Source: Pithys albifrons albifrons
Taxonomy: Eukaryota; Chordata; Aves; Passeriformes; Thamnophilidae
DNA length: 64,000 nucleotides
Assembly (NCBI RefSeq): GCF_047495875.1
Contig: NC_092497.1
Span: 8,516,688 to 8,580,687, forward strand
Direction: 5' to 3'
Each line of letters starts with the position of its first letter. The stretch's first letter is position 1. Shown here piece after piece: positions 12,811 to 36,640 of the stretch. The notes below the pieces were generated by a model. The model had not been told where the DNA came from, made no database searches, and worked only from the letters and a program-made list of their open reading frames with translations. Position numbers and translations under genes: made by a program.

Positions 12811-13050
12811 TAACAGGTACAGTGCTGCGTTTTTTCTCTAGTGTAAGAAGCACATTGATAACACAATGATGTTTTGCTTGTTGCTAAGTAATGTTGATCC
12901 TAATTCCAGAACTTTTATAGTTTCCAATATACTGCCAGCAAGCAGGTACACTACAAGCACAAACCAGGGCATTATCTGAAGGAGCTCTAGTCCCAGGCTC
13001 ATGTGGTGCCCCAGCAAGGCCATGGCATGGTACATGTACAGAGAAAATGC
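12811..13050 (+). mobile_element. avian ERV LTR fragment, 5' part, decayed
   Basis: The phrases 'ggtacagtgctgcg', 'cacattgataacacaatgat', 'gcttgttgctaagtaatg' and 'ggccatggcatggtacatg' follow the 5' half of the LTR seen at 35891-36434 in the same order and on the same strand. The 3' half with the ATT-rich block and the GGTTAAACC end is missing. Many substitutions indicate an older insertion than the other two copies. Confidence 0.6.
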
Positions 13051-16000
13051 TGGGACTGGCAGGTATCAGAGTATGGGAACTCACTTGCCTCACTGTCCCT
13101 ACATCTGTCTGCAGTATAGAACAGTCCCTTATGCTCCTCTGCTTCAATGGGAGAGGAAGAGGATGGAGGAGAGAAGGATTTAGGCAGATTTTCTGAAAGC
13201 TCGTCTGAAATGACTGCACTGGCTGTGAAATGAGGAGTAAAATAAGGACCCTTTCAGAAAGGAAGGTTTGGGCACAGTAGGAGGAGAAACCTGGTCAAAG
13301 TCAGAGACCTTGAAGGGAGAGGGAGGGAGAGAGGGAAGCAGGTGGAGGAACAGAGCTGGAAGGGTCTGGGTGACAGCACACAGGCTGTGTCCCTGATCCC
13401 CTGCCATGGGTCTTTCCTCCAGTGACCATCTCCTGTCTTAGCATTCTCGAGGGCTGAGCTTGGTTCTCACACGTTTAGGGCATAGGTGACCACAAAACTC
13501 ATTAACTTGGCTCAGGAAAAGGCTGTCATTACCCCTGCTCCCTTTGTGTCTTATATTCCTCAAGGGGCTGACAGAGCTGCAAATGTTTCATCCTCAAAAA
13601 TTAAAGGAAGAAGCCATGAAGAGACCAAGCCCTGAAGGGAAATAGTAAACAAACCCATGACAGCATCACCTCTTTGATAAAATGTTGGGAATATTTTATG
13701 AAAGCTCTTCAGAGAAATGTGGCTGGCTGCTAGCCTGGAGCAAGAGCTCCCAGATCCCCTGTGCCCCAAAATTCACAGCTTGTTTTTTCAGGGCTGGTGC
13801 TTCCCCCCCTGCCCCATCACTCACAAGTCTATATGGGGCTGGGGGGCTCTGCTAGGACCGAGGGCCAAGGAGAGGAGGTGGAAAATCACTGAAGAGGAGC
13901 AAGAGTGCCTTAATGAAAGAGAGGAACAGGACAAAAACTGGAAGACAAATTAAGAAATGCAGAAGAGGCACATAAAAGGGCTGAGTGGAGAAGAGGTCAT
14001 GGGAAGGGAAAATACTGAGCCACTTAACCAAAATGATTGAATAGCAAATGTTGTGTACGGGCTGTCTCCATCAGTGCACGACATTACCTTCAGTGTACAC
14101 ATTCTCTTCACCTGCCCAGGGGCAGGGTGGTGCTTCTCTCTCTCTCACTCTCTACTTTAAAGACACTCAAAGGCTCGTGCCCAGACCAGCAAAGGGTCTC
14201 AGGCGTGGGAAAGCTCTGCATCGCTACTCCTCACTTGCAGACACCTGGCATGCATGCTGCAGGAGACACACGAGTGCCCTATGGCACAAACAGAGAGATT
14301 CACCCTTCCCAAAAACAGCTCTCATCTCCTGAGACCAAGGGCAGTCCCTCAGACTTTCCATCCTGTGCTATTATCCCCTTGGTTATACAAACAAAACACC
14401 TTTTTTTCCATGGTTCTGCAGTTCAGGATAGACCCAAGAGGCTGGGTTTAAATAGTTTAATTCTGGCCACTCTCACTGAGAGTGGAATTCAAGACTTTAA
14501 AGTCACTGAACTGAAATCAAGCAGAAGTATTGCTGACATTACCCCTCCAGTGTCAGGGTCTTCCTTGCTTTGCCTAAAGTAAGGGAAAGCAAAGTTAAAG
14601 GGTGACAGAAACGCTGCCCTTATGTGCTGGATGGAGTTCAGAGGCTGCAAGAGAGCCCAGAATGTTTAAGTGAAAATATAATTGTTTCAGGGACTGAGCT
14701 GACACCAGTCAAATCACAAAATACAGCTGTTACAAGTTGTCCCAATGACTCATACCTGAGATGTGAATGTTATCCATGCTCTGGGTTTGAGGTTCCTGTC
14801 CAGGCACAGGGTACAATCTTAATAAGAGCCTGTCATGTGAAATGACGTGTTTGTGTGACTGATACCTGAGTGTGCTCTATTCAGATAGGACACCTCTTCG
14901 ACACAAACTATGTCCCTTTTAGGAGCCTTAGCTGCTATGTCTGGCATGAAACATCCTCCTGGGATGATTTACCAAGGGTAGAGGCCAGAAACCCTAGCAT
15001 GTGGGGTGTTCCCTGCAAGGTTGTTCAGAAAGGTGTTCCTGTACTATCAAGGACAACTTAAACCAACTGAGGATCTACTGGGACAAGCTAAGCCTGCTTG
15101 GCAGGAAAGTTGTCCCCTGGCAAGAAAATTAGAGAAAAAGAAGTGTTAATTATGAGACAACATCACTATTTCTCCTTGGCACAGTGACTGAGACTACCCC
15201 TCGCCGTATAAACCAACAAACTTCTACCTCACTATGTAAATGCAGTGTTACTGCAGCTCCTCAAGAGTGATGGTTTCAGTGAAGTCTGTCACAACTCAAA
15301 CCACACCAAGAAGAGTATCTGGGAGCTCAAAAGCCACCTCATTCATGTGGCTTTTCTTGCTCCCTGCTGCAGAATTCCTAATAAGGGTAGGGAGAGGTAA
15401 ACAGCTGTTGTTGAAGACTGGGTGCAGGGGCAAGCAGACCTGTCATCTGTTCTCCCTGCCATTCTTGTGCCTCTATGGAAATGGGTATCCTACAACAAAG
15501 GAACTGGAACTATGTAGACATATTGAGTTTCTGCCTCTGCCCAGGCCATAGTTTCCTGCGGGGAATTCCACTCTGGTTCAGTGATCTCCAGGGCTTGATC
15601 CACTTGCACACATAGGACTCTCTTACATGGGGTTTGGAAGTGCGACACAGGACCTACAAGAGATCTTAGCCCCTCTGGAGTTGCAGATAAACCAGGCAGA
15701 ATGAGCCAGGGCACCTTGAATCATTCCAAAACTCTGCATTTAGGCATATGAGTTGAACCCACAGTCAGCACAGTCAATATCAGCTGGACTTTGCAGAGGG
15801 AATCAGTGAAAGTCCATGCTGCCACTTGCCAGTCTGAGCAGAGTCATGGTCTCCCAGACTTCCCTCAGCTGCTATTTGCTCCCCTTACACTACATTTGTC
15901 ACATGTGCTGCAGAGCTCAGATATCTTCTGAACCTGTCCCCTCTGATGGGTTTTCCAACACTCTTATTCCGTCATCCCTCCACCCACAGGACCCTGAAGA

Positions 16001-17136
16001 CAGTACAAAAATCTCCTCAGCATTCCACCATTCATGTTTGGAGGCTGAAGACACCATTGTCTTTGTCTTGTGTCTGGATAGACAAAGGTCATCCTAGTAT
16101 CAGGAGCATTCATCTCCGTGATGTGTTTTTCAAGCTCAGCTGCTCATCTTGGTAGGCACAAGGCTGACCTGCAGTTTCTGGAGGAGCGTGTGGACTATGA
16201 GTCAGCAAACACAGGTAGAGATTTGGCAAGACGTCACTGTATTCCTGTTGCTCAGAGATAGAGGAGACTCTGTTATCTTGTGCTTCCACCAGGGGCAGAA
16301 TGACAAATTTACAGAGCTCGTGGCGTTCAAGACACTGAGAAGTGAGTAAATGCTGAATATCCCTAGTTAGATGAAGGTAAATCCTGTCCACTTGTACATA
16401 GCTGCTCTATGCACAGTACTTTTGCTGGAGCAAAAGGGTTTCCTAGGATGGCAAGACCTGACCAGGGCTGCAGTTACCTCTCTACTCCACCCAATTCTTG
16501 AACATCATATTCACATTACATACAGTGAGTGTTACAGGACTCAGGAACATGTTTTCCCTCCTGGGGGTGGCTAAATGGGAACACACTGGCAGTCCTTCTG
16601 TGTAATGAGTTATACTTGGGTCTTATGTCTTATAGCCAGATTGCACCTTTTGATCTGCCACCAGAGTAACGCAAGAGGGAGATCCACTCACACCACAATA
16701 CCCAAGTAACTCTTGTGGGAACTGACTGCTGGGAAAGCAGTGGCAGCAGGTAAAGCATCCTTAGCTGTCCAGGATGAAGGAGGAGGGTCCCACCCCACAC
16801 TCCAGGCCCGTTGGTCAGGATGCTTACCTGTATCCCTCAAAGGGTGTGTCAAATCCTGTGAGCCAGTTGGTCTCAGCCACACTCAGACTGAGAAGCAGAT
16901 GAGCTGTGTTAGTGTCTTAATTAAAAGATTTTATGCAAAGAAGAAAAAGAAGTCAAAGACACTTCCATTTGAGATGAAGTGCAGAGGAGTGAGGTATATT
17001 TTAGAGAAGGTTGCTGAGATCCCAAGAAGTTTCAATTGTTTCCAGGACAGTGGCAGAACACAGTAGAATACAAGTGATATGTCCGGGAGGAGAGAGAGCA
17101 AGAGATTTGGTAGAAGGAAACTGGGCAAATTACAGG
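13051..17136. other. intergenic, no gene recognised
   Basis: Unique DNA of mixed composition. The open frame at 14037-14582 (plus, 181 residues) has no recognisable domain and no exon-like context. No RNA gene or clear repeat was seen. Confidence 0.5.
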
Positions 17137-17163
17137 AATTAATTAAATTAATTAATTAATTAA
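17137..17163. repeat. (TTAA)n tetranucleotide repeat
   Basis: About six imperfect units of aatt/ttaa in 27 nt. Confidence 0.9.
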
Positions 17164-17647
17164 GCAAATTAAAGGAGCTAAGGTAGTTGGTGATCCTGCA
17201 ACCAATAAAACCACTATCTCAAGCAGCACATTTCCTGTTATATTTTCACAGATGCATCCTAGTTGGCAATCCTTAGCCAGAAAGCCTCTTCTCTTTGTTT
17301 TCTTTCTTCCATTTATTTATTTTCTCTTCTTAATCAAGGTGAAGGTTATGGGGAGAAGGGAAGACAGCAAGCAGAGGATGTCTCCTTTGGGCACATGTGG
17401 AAACCTGCCCTGGTCCAGCCCCACTAGACCTTCCTGGAGTGGTCAAGCAAACACATCCAGCTCCTGCATCCCCAGTGCTAACCAGTGTCAGATGGGGAGG
17501 TGAAACTCAATTTGGGTTGGAAAAGCTGCACAAATGGAGGTTATGTTGTTCACACTGCAGTGCCAAGCACTGACCACTCTTTGATTCATAATGCCACCTT
17601 GCTTCTACAAGGTGAAACAGAGCAGGGTCTGGAGATCAGTACTGCTG

Positions 17648-17730
17648 GTGCCATTTTACAAATGGACAAAGCAAACAGACCTGGAAGAGCCTCCCAAGGC
17701 ATGCACATCAAAGTACCTACAGAGGGGAGC
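17648..17730 (-). repeat. MIR-type SINE fragment
   Basis: The plus strand reads 'ccattttacaaatggacaaa', then 'cctcccaaggcatgcacatc'. This is the antisense of the MIR core and 3' region (…cattttacagatgaggaaa… …gcccaaggtcacacag…). It is strongly diverged, as expected for a MIR in a bird genome. Boundaries are approximate. Confidence 0.5.
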
Positions 17731-17787
17731 TTAAAACAGCTGAGAACCAAGAGGAATTGAATACTTGGCCACTTGCATCTTGCATTT

Positions 17788-17990
17788 TAAATCTCATAGG
17801 TTTGGGGTCAGAAGGGACAATTCCTGTCAGCTTGACCTTCTGTAATGGAGAGGTCTGGGAATTTCCTCCAGTGGGACTTGCAGTTTAACTGGAAGACCTT
17901 GCAAGACAGCCAGTCTTAATTTGAAAACCTCACACAATGGGGAATCCACAACACTTTTTAACATTTTGTTCCAACAACAAATTACTCTCC
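17788..17990 (-). repeat. ancient CR1 LINE 3' end
   Basis: The plus strand starts 'tcataggtttggggtcagaa' and continues 'gggacaattcctgtcagctt', 'gaccttctgtaatgg', 'ttaatttgaaaacctcacac' and 'aatggggaatccacaacac'. This is the antisense of the 3' end of an old CR1 lineage known from turtles, crocodiles and birds. It is highly diverged and non-coding. Confidence 0.65.
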
Positions 17991-18620
17991 CTGTCAAGTG
18001 TGAATAGTTTAAATTGTAGATTTATTTCTTCCTACAAAGCATATTTCAATAGCTTGACAGCTGAAGTTCATCAAACCCAAAACCTGGATGACTATATTTG
18101 GCCAGATGAGTCTTACCTCTCCAGTGACACCAAAAGAAAGGCATTAACTATGGGGTGATTAACTGCCTTTGAAATTTAGGTCTGAAGAAAAAAGAAAAGA
18201 AAATTCTTGGGATTTGCATGGGCCTGCCAGGCAAATAATGCCCAGAAGGTCTCTCAAGGCTGCTAAATTGAAAACAAGCAGAACCACAACTTGCAGCAAT
18301 TTAAGGCTTTCTGCTGCCAGGGAAAATACCTTTTCCTCCCCACACTTTAATAAGACTTTTGAAATATGGTGTATCAAATTGTCTGCACACTACCCTCCTT
18401 ACATGGCTAACAAAGACAAATCATGCCTCATATTGGCCAGACCCTTCTGGAGGCTACATTCTCCATAGCTTCCCATCCACAGATGCCTGCCCCTTTCCTC
18501 ATCTTAATGGATCTACTCAGCAGTGCTTGGTGCTTCTCCAACAGATCCCAGCAAAGCCAAACCTTTACAGAGTGGGGATATGATTAAGACAAAAAATTTA
18601 ACTTGAAACTGGTATGACAT

Positions 18621-18626
18621 TTTATT
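18621..18626 (-). promoter_or_regulatory. possible distal poly(A) signal of AQP3
   Basis: The plus strand TTTATT reads AATAAA on the minus strand, about 2.6 kb after the AQP3 stop codon. No clear GU-rich element follows it. It could serve a longer 3' UTR or be chance. The proximal tandem signal at 19858-19867 is the better candidate. Confidence 0.2.
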
Positions 18627-19844
18627 GCTGTTTTAATAGATATACTAATACACACCATCGAGGCACAGGTAAAGCAAGGATATAGAAAAAGGCAATTACT
18701 ACATGCTGGGCAGAAACAGGAGGTATGTTGTAGGTCACATAAAAAAAACCTAAACCAAACTAAACCAAATTAACAAAGCGCCCTAAAAACAAGTGAAACA
18801 CACCCAAAAATGACTGCAAAAAAAATTAAGGGAAAAAACCCAAACTAGAATCCACATCGCAACTTGAGTCAAAAGTCTTAAGATTTGCAATGAGAATTTT
18901 AATACGCTGATCAAGTCAGTTGAAGACACAGAGTGGTAGAAGAACAGAAAAAGCCTAACAGTGCTGAAGAGAATTGACCTCTGCAGATATGACAGTTGAT
19001 CACACTAATATACAAGACTGCTACACAGATTTTGAGGGATAAACTTCCATGTTAGAAAGGGAATAAAGCAGCATGCTGTCTGCACATAGAGCAAACCAAA
19101 CAAACCTGGGAACTTTCCTGCCAAAAGCCATTTTATTTCTAGTTGGTGAATTGCAGGAAACCACATTCATCCAGACCTCACTGAATTGTTCAGTTTGGCA
19201 CCATATGGGAAGTTAGGAGTTATTTTAAGGCAGCATAATTAATACAGGAAAAATACAGCAGTGCACAAATCAGGCAAAGAGCAACAAGAATTCATTTACA
19301 GAGAGCACAGGTTGGAAGAAAGTTACTTGTATAATTCTCTGAGCACTGGGCTCAGATCTGTAGTACTTTTCCTTGCATGGTGTAACTAAAAAAAAAAAGA
19401 AAAAGGCGACTCCTGTAATACGCTAAGAGGAGCTGGACAGTACATGGAGTACAGAGTGGGATTGCATACTCAGAACTGTTTAGTGAGAGAATAGCAGGAA
19501 AATTTAAATTATACAAAGGGTGAAGGACAAATATTTGCTCAATGGTTCTTTTGCCTTCAGAATGAGACAGCTGAGTGCAAGACATTCCCACTCCCCAGCC
19601 CATACCTTGGCCATTGTGCAGAGTACAAGTACCCCATTCTCCTCCTGGTTGCCCCAAAAGCCCACCCAAAAGGGAAAGTAATAAAACACAAATGGAGAAT
19701 GTATACATGCTGCCTGAAATGGTTAATTCCCCTTTGCTGAGGAGGAAAAGGACTTGAGGAAGCTGTTGCTATAGATAACTTCCTTTCCATGGTGGTTTGC
19801 TGACAGCTCCTTAAAAATACAACCAACACTAGACTTTTACAGTG
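18627..19844. other. AQP3 3' flank, no feature recognised
   Basis: AT-rich DNA with short A-rich runs on the plus strand (for example around 18740-18850 and 19387-19405). No gene or named repeat was recognised. It would be 3' UTR only if the distal poly(A) signal is used. Confidence 0.4.
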
Positions 19845-19857
19845 TGGGTATTGACAT

Positions 19858-19867
19858 TTTATTTATT
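19858..19867 (-). promoter_or_regulatory. AQP3: poly(A) signal of AQP3, two overlapping AATAAA
   Basis: The plus strand tttatttatt gives AATAAATAAA on the minus strand. About 30-50 nt further along the transcript direction is a GT-rich stretch (gtgttggttgt, around 19830-19817), as expected for a cleavage-stimulating element. Cleavage is expected near 19845. Confidence 0.65.
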
Positions 19868-20857
19868 TAAAAAGAAAAAAAAAAGAATACATCTTTTTGG
19901 TGACTGGAAACGTGTACAAAGTTATGTATTCCATTGAATTCACACATTAAAGAAACAGGCTTTGAGTGGGTTTCTCTAATGCAGAAGACTTACAAATTCT
20001 TTCACAACCAACAATGCTTGTTTGAAATACTCTGTAATAATATGGCATTGGGAGAGCCAGAGATCCCCTGAGATGCCAGTACTTCTAGTACAGGAGGTGC
20101 CTGACCTCAGTCCCTCATCCAGGAGTACCTGTAATTCTGCAAGGTAGAAAAGGAGGCCCTCCAAACAAGACAATGACTTAATCCAAGACCAGCCCAGGAA
20201 AATCCAACAATATCTCAAAGCTGACAGAGAATCGGCAATTCCCACACATCTCTAAATTAACTCATCCCAACCTTAGTATTTAGTAATAGCTTTAAGAAGT
20301 ATGTTTATATATAAATCTCCTAAAAAACTCCAAAACACAACAGTATTGTAAAATTTACATGAACACACGCAACTTTAGCAACATTGTTTCCAGTGGATCT
20401 TGGCTATTAACTGCTTGCAGTTTATATACAAAGCTGATTAATTAGAAATGTTGCTTCAGGGAGCCAAGCTCTCATTCTAGGTTAGTCCCTGGCTAGAATA
20501 AGGACTTCCTAGGTGTTATCCTCTAGGAGGTGGCAAGATCAAAATTTGAGATTAGAACACTAGGGTGCACTTGTTTGTAAACATTTTTTCTTTGTATTAA
20601 ATTAAAATCCAGTGCATTCTTACTCTCTGCACTGGCATTATGGATCAGCTGATTGATAAAATGTTCTAGAAATTCGTGGGAGGTATAAAAAGTTTGGCCA
20701 GTAAAAATCCTTTAGACAAGTTAATTCCTAGTGTCAAGTTATTGACTTTGGAGCAACATCAAGCAGAATTTGATCCACGGTAGAATCACAGGCAAACCTT
20801 CTCCAGGATGTAGGAGTTTCCAATCCATTCTAGCAAAATAATTTAAGTTTTGCATGA

Positions 20858-21000
20858 TCCCCATTCTGCAGATTGGAACACAGGTTTGAAGGGAAGCAGT
20901 TTGCCAAGGTCACAGGCAACGTCAGGAACACAGCCCCAAAAGAGCTCCAGATTCCTGAACACCTGACTCGTATTGGACAGCAATGCCCACTTCTTTCCGG
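20858..21000 (-). repeat. MIR-type SINE inside AQP3 3' UTR
   Basis: The plus strand shows 'ccccattctgcagattgga', 'cagtttgccaaggtcacagg' and 'gattcctgaacacctgactc', then 'agcaatgcccacttcttt'. This is the antisense of MIR from its 3' region to its core. MIR sense is therefore the same as AQP3 transcription. The conserved core suggests an ancient insertion that predates birds. Confidence 0.65.
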
Positions 21001-21247
21001 ACTCCTACAGTCCTCAATCCCCTTCTATTAAGAAAAGATTACATGATACTGCATTTGGAGGAAGGCTTACAGGGAAATGTCAAAAGCAGATGCATCAGGG
21101 ATATGGAAAAAAAAAAGGCTAGAATATCTCAAGACAGGTAAAAAAAAACTCTTTCTATTGTTCTTGAAGCTCTTCTTAACTTCTCCTCCTCTTTGCCAAC
21201 TGCAGTCCTGAGTAATGAATACCTGCCAGATCAGGGTGGCAGCTTCC

Positions 21248-34038
<12,791 letters not shown>

Positions 34039-34105
34039 CACAGTAGAGGTGCTGGTCAAGTGCTATCAGGCAAAAAGCAGCAGCTGTCAAAGCCTCAGCA
34101 AAGTT
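34039..34105 (-). other. AQP3: AQP3 5' UTR (predicted)
   Basis: About 65 nt between the predicted transcription start, about 30 nt after the TATA-like box, and the ATG. No upstream ATG was seen in it. The end is inferred, not observed. Confidence 0.5.
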
Positions 34106-34130
34106 TCTTCCCCGGCAGAGCTGCCTTTGC

Positions 34131-34137
34131 TTATAAA
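34131..34137 (-). promoter_or_regulatory. AQP3: TATA-like box of AQP3
   Basis: The minus strand reads TTTATAA within ctttataagc, about 95 nt before the ATG. Its position fits a short 5' UTR of about 65 nt. Confidence 0.6.
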
Positions 34138-34170
34138 GAAGTTCATCAATGTCTGACACACCTCCTGGTA

Positions 34171-34181
34171 GCCACACCCCT
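34171..34181 (-). promoter_or_regulatory. AQP3: CACCC/GT box (KLF or Sp type) upstream of AQP3
   Basis: The plus strand gccacacccct (minus aggggtgtggc) is a strong match to the CACCC element bound by Krüppel-like factors and Sp proteins. It lies about 35-50 nt before the TATA-like box. Binding is inferred from the motif only. Confidence 0.4.
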
Positions 34182-34975
34182 TCTGCACGCTCTTCAAACT
34201 CAATTTTTTTCCCTCCTTTTCAGTGTGACAGCGTGGGTGGTTTTCTTCATCTGCTTTACTGCTTTTACAGGTGAGCAAAAGATTCAGGAACTTCAGAAGG
34301 AGGAATTAAACTTGCCAAAGATGTCCTGCTCAAGCCGCTGCTGTTCCCGTCACCACCTAAAACAAAAGGCTCTATCTGCCCTTCTCCAACTTCAGCCAAA
34401 TGCATAATCTGATCAGTGCTTTACCCATTTATGTGATCATGGAACTCTGCTGTTGGCTTTCATTCCCTCACAAGCTCCTGGGAGATGGTGAAGTGATGTG
34501 TGCTGATGACCTGCGGAGGCTGCAGATGCTTTGGCAGCAAAATCAGGGGGTAGAAGGGTTTGAACCCCCACAACTGAGGCCAAGGCACCTCCCAACTCCA
34601 CCACTTACCCAGCTGAAGCTGGTATTGTAAAGCAAGACAAGACCTCTCTCCATGAAAATCTGCATCTGGCTCCAAACTCTTGCCTGTCATTAAAGTTTGT
34701 CTCACCCACTCAGAGCTTTGGGAAAGCATTTGCAGCCCAGTCACCATGACAAAGAGCCCACAGAATCATTTAGCCATGCAGGAACCAAGCCTTGCTGGTT
34801 TTTTGTCCTCAGAAAGGACCTGTATCACCCTGGGACAATTCCACAGGATGGCCTGGATGAAAGCAGTCCCAGTCCATACCATCTGAGATGAGGGCTGCTC
34901 AAAGGACATGTGCAACTCACAGCATCTGGTTTTTGTTAAGTGAGCAGTAAAAATTCCCTGGGCTCTTTGACTCAC

Positions 34976-35055
34976 CAGGGCTTGATGCAAAGCAACAGGG
35001 CTGAATTTGCAGTACTGAAAGGGACCCTTTTCCTGGATTTGTTCCTCCACCTCCT
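34976..35055 (-). other. weak candidate exon, unknown gene
   Basis: On the minus strand an acceptor tgtgtctttgcag|AG is followed by 80 nt and a donor CCCTG|gtgagt. One frame is open through it and reads EVEEQIQEKGPFQYCKFSPV and on to HQAL. The frame continues on both sides, so the splice pair is not needed to avoid stops. I do not recognise the peptide. It could be a 5' exon of an unannotated transcript upstream of AQP3 or chance. Confidence 0.15.
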
Positions 35056-35890
35056 CTGCAAAGACACAGTTGTTCAGGTTTTCCTCTTCCCCTGATTTAA
35101 CCATCAACTTTCCTGTGGAAAAACCAGATCTTTTTCATGCAGTGCTGAATGGGCCTTTATTTTGTACAGAAACGGCAGCCAACCCAAGGAGCAGTCAGGA
35201 ATGTGGTTAAGAAAGCAATAATGTGTGAGGAATCAAACACAGGGAAACACTCAGGTCCAAACACAATTACAGGGACAGGAAACTTTCCTTGTATTTTGTG
35301 CTCAAACCCAGTCTGGGATTGCCAGCATCAATGGGGTCCTCTGAACGACAGCAAGTGCTCCATCAGTCCCATGCACCCACGCTCAGGACACCCATTTTTA
35401 ACCCTATATCTCTGCTATCACCATCTTGCAGTGCATCACCAGAGCCATGGAGGGTCCTCCCTTCCTCCTGCACTCCCCTCTCCTTTATAATGTGCTTTGT
35501 GCTTTCACCCTGATGTTGTATTGAAGTCACCACAGCCAGAAATGAAGTAGTGTGTTAGGTTTTTTCCCTTTTGGCACTTCCCAAGCTCAGACCTGTGGCA
35601 TGATTTGCCGTCTGTTGAACCACCTGTGTGTAGATGCTGTGTTCTGTGGTGCAGGTTTATTGAGGTTTATTTAGACTTGTTCCCATACCTTCCTTGGTGG
35701 TGAGGACAGGGCCACCTGAGAGAGACAGGTGAGGGGCAAAAAGCATAGGGAGGTGTGATGTTCTACAAGTACACAGCTGCATTTCTCCTGTCTGCAGCAT
35801 CTGAGACCATCTGGCTACGAACTGAAGATACCAGCAGTTCCTCATGACTGGCGAATGGACAGGAGATGGGCAGCCTCCAAGGTTGATGAT
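35056..35890. other. intergenic, no feature recognised
   Basis: Unique DNA between the AQP3 5' flank and the LTR. No exon, RNA gene or repeat recognised. Confidence 0.5.
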
Positions 35891-36434
35891 ACGTCTTGGT
35901 TTCAGCTGGAACAGTTAATTTTCTTCTTGGTAGTGGTCTGGATTTAGTATGAGAATAGTGTTGATAACACACTGATGCTTAGTTGTTTCCCAGCAGTGCT
36001 CACCCCAAATCAAGGACTTTCCAGTGTCCATACTCTGCCAGTGAGCAGGGGCACAAGAACCCAGGAGGGAGCATGGCCAGGACAGCTCACCCAAACTGGC
36101 CAAAAGGATATTCCATACCATGCACCATCATGCCCAGGCACATAAACTGAGAGGAGTTGGCCAGAAGGGCCTGACTGCTGCTGGGAAACAGGTTGGGGAT
36201 CAGTCAGCATCAGTTGTGTTATTTTTCACGTCTTTCTTGGGTGTTATTTCTTGATCTTTCACTTTTTCATTATCATTATAAGTAATAGTAGTAGCATATT
36301 TTATTTCATTGAGTTATTAAACTATTCTTATCTCAACAGACAAATTTTACCTTTTTTTACCACTCTCTTCCCCACCAGGGTGGGCTCGGGGCAGTGAGTG
36401 GTACCTAGTTGCTGGCTGGGGTTAAACCACCACA
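35891..36434 (+). mobile_element. avian endogenous retrovirus LTR, probably solo
   Basis: The element starts near 'cgtcttggtttcagctggaa' and ends 'gctggctggggttaaaccac'-cac-a. In order it shows 'tagtatgagaatagtgttga', 'taacacactgatgcttagtt', 'caaggactttccagtg', 'gagggagcatggccagga', 'ccaaaaggatattccatacc', a TATA-like 'gcacataaactgagagg' near 36140, an ATT/AGT-rich block at 36260-36310 and 'tattaaactattcttatctc'. This is the 5'-to-3' order of a common bird ERV LTR (class II or ERVL type; I am not sure which). No retroviral gene lies on either side and the target-site duplication is unclear. Confidence 0.85.
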
Positions 36435-36532
36435 CAGTAAAAGGTGGTGATAAGACCAGCATCAAAGCTGGTGCTTGGAGAAGTCTAGACAGGGGCAAGC
36501 CCAAGGAGCTCGGGTGGGGTGGGTGCTCCAAC

Positions 36533-36640
36533 ACCAGCTCTGTGACTGACTCACTACCTGACCCCAAGCAAATCCTTTACCTTTCCACACCTCAGCTTCT
36601 CCATCAGTAAATTGGAGAGTGACATCAGATTCCCTTCTTG
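36533..36640 (+). repeat. MIR-type SINE
   Basis: Sense MIR core: 'agctctgtgactgactcact', 'cccaagcaaatcctttacct', 'ttccacacctcagcttctcc' and 'atcagtaaattggagagtg'. This follows the MIR pattern of tgtgacc..gcaagtcac..cctctctg..cctcagtttcctcatctgtaaaatgg. It begins about 100 nt after the LTR. Confidence 0.7.

Larger units (their letters stand above)
19845..21247 (-). other. AQP3: AQP3 3' UTR (predicted)
   Basis: This follows the AQP3 TGA at 21250-21248 on the minus strand and runs to about 20 nt beyond the tandem AATAAA at 19867-19858. The length of about 1.4 kb is inferred from the signal, not from transcript data. It contains a MIR-type SINE at 20858-21000. The stretch has no long open frame in the sense direction. 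Confidence 0.6.
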
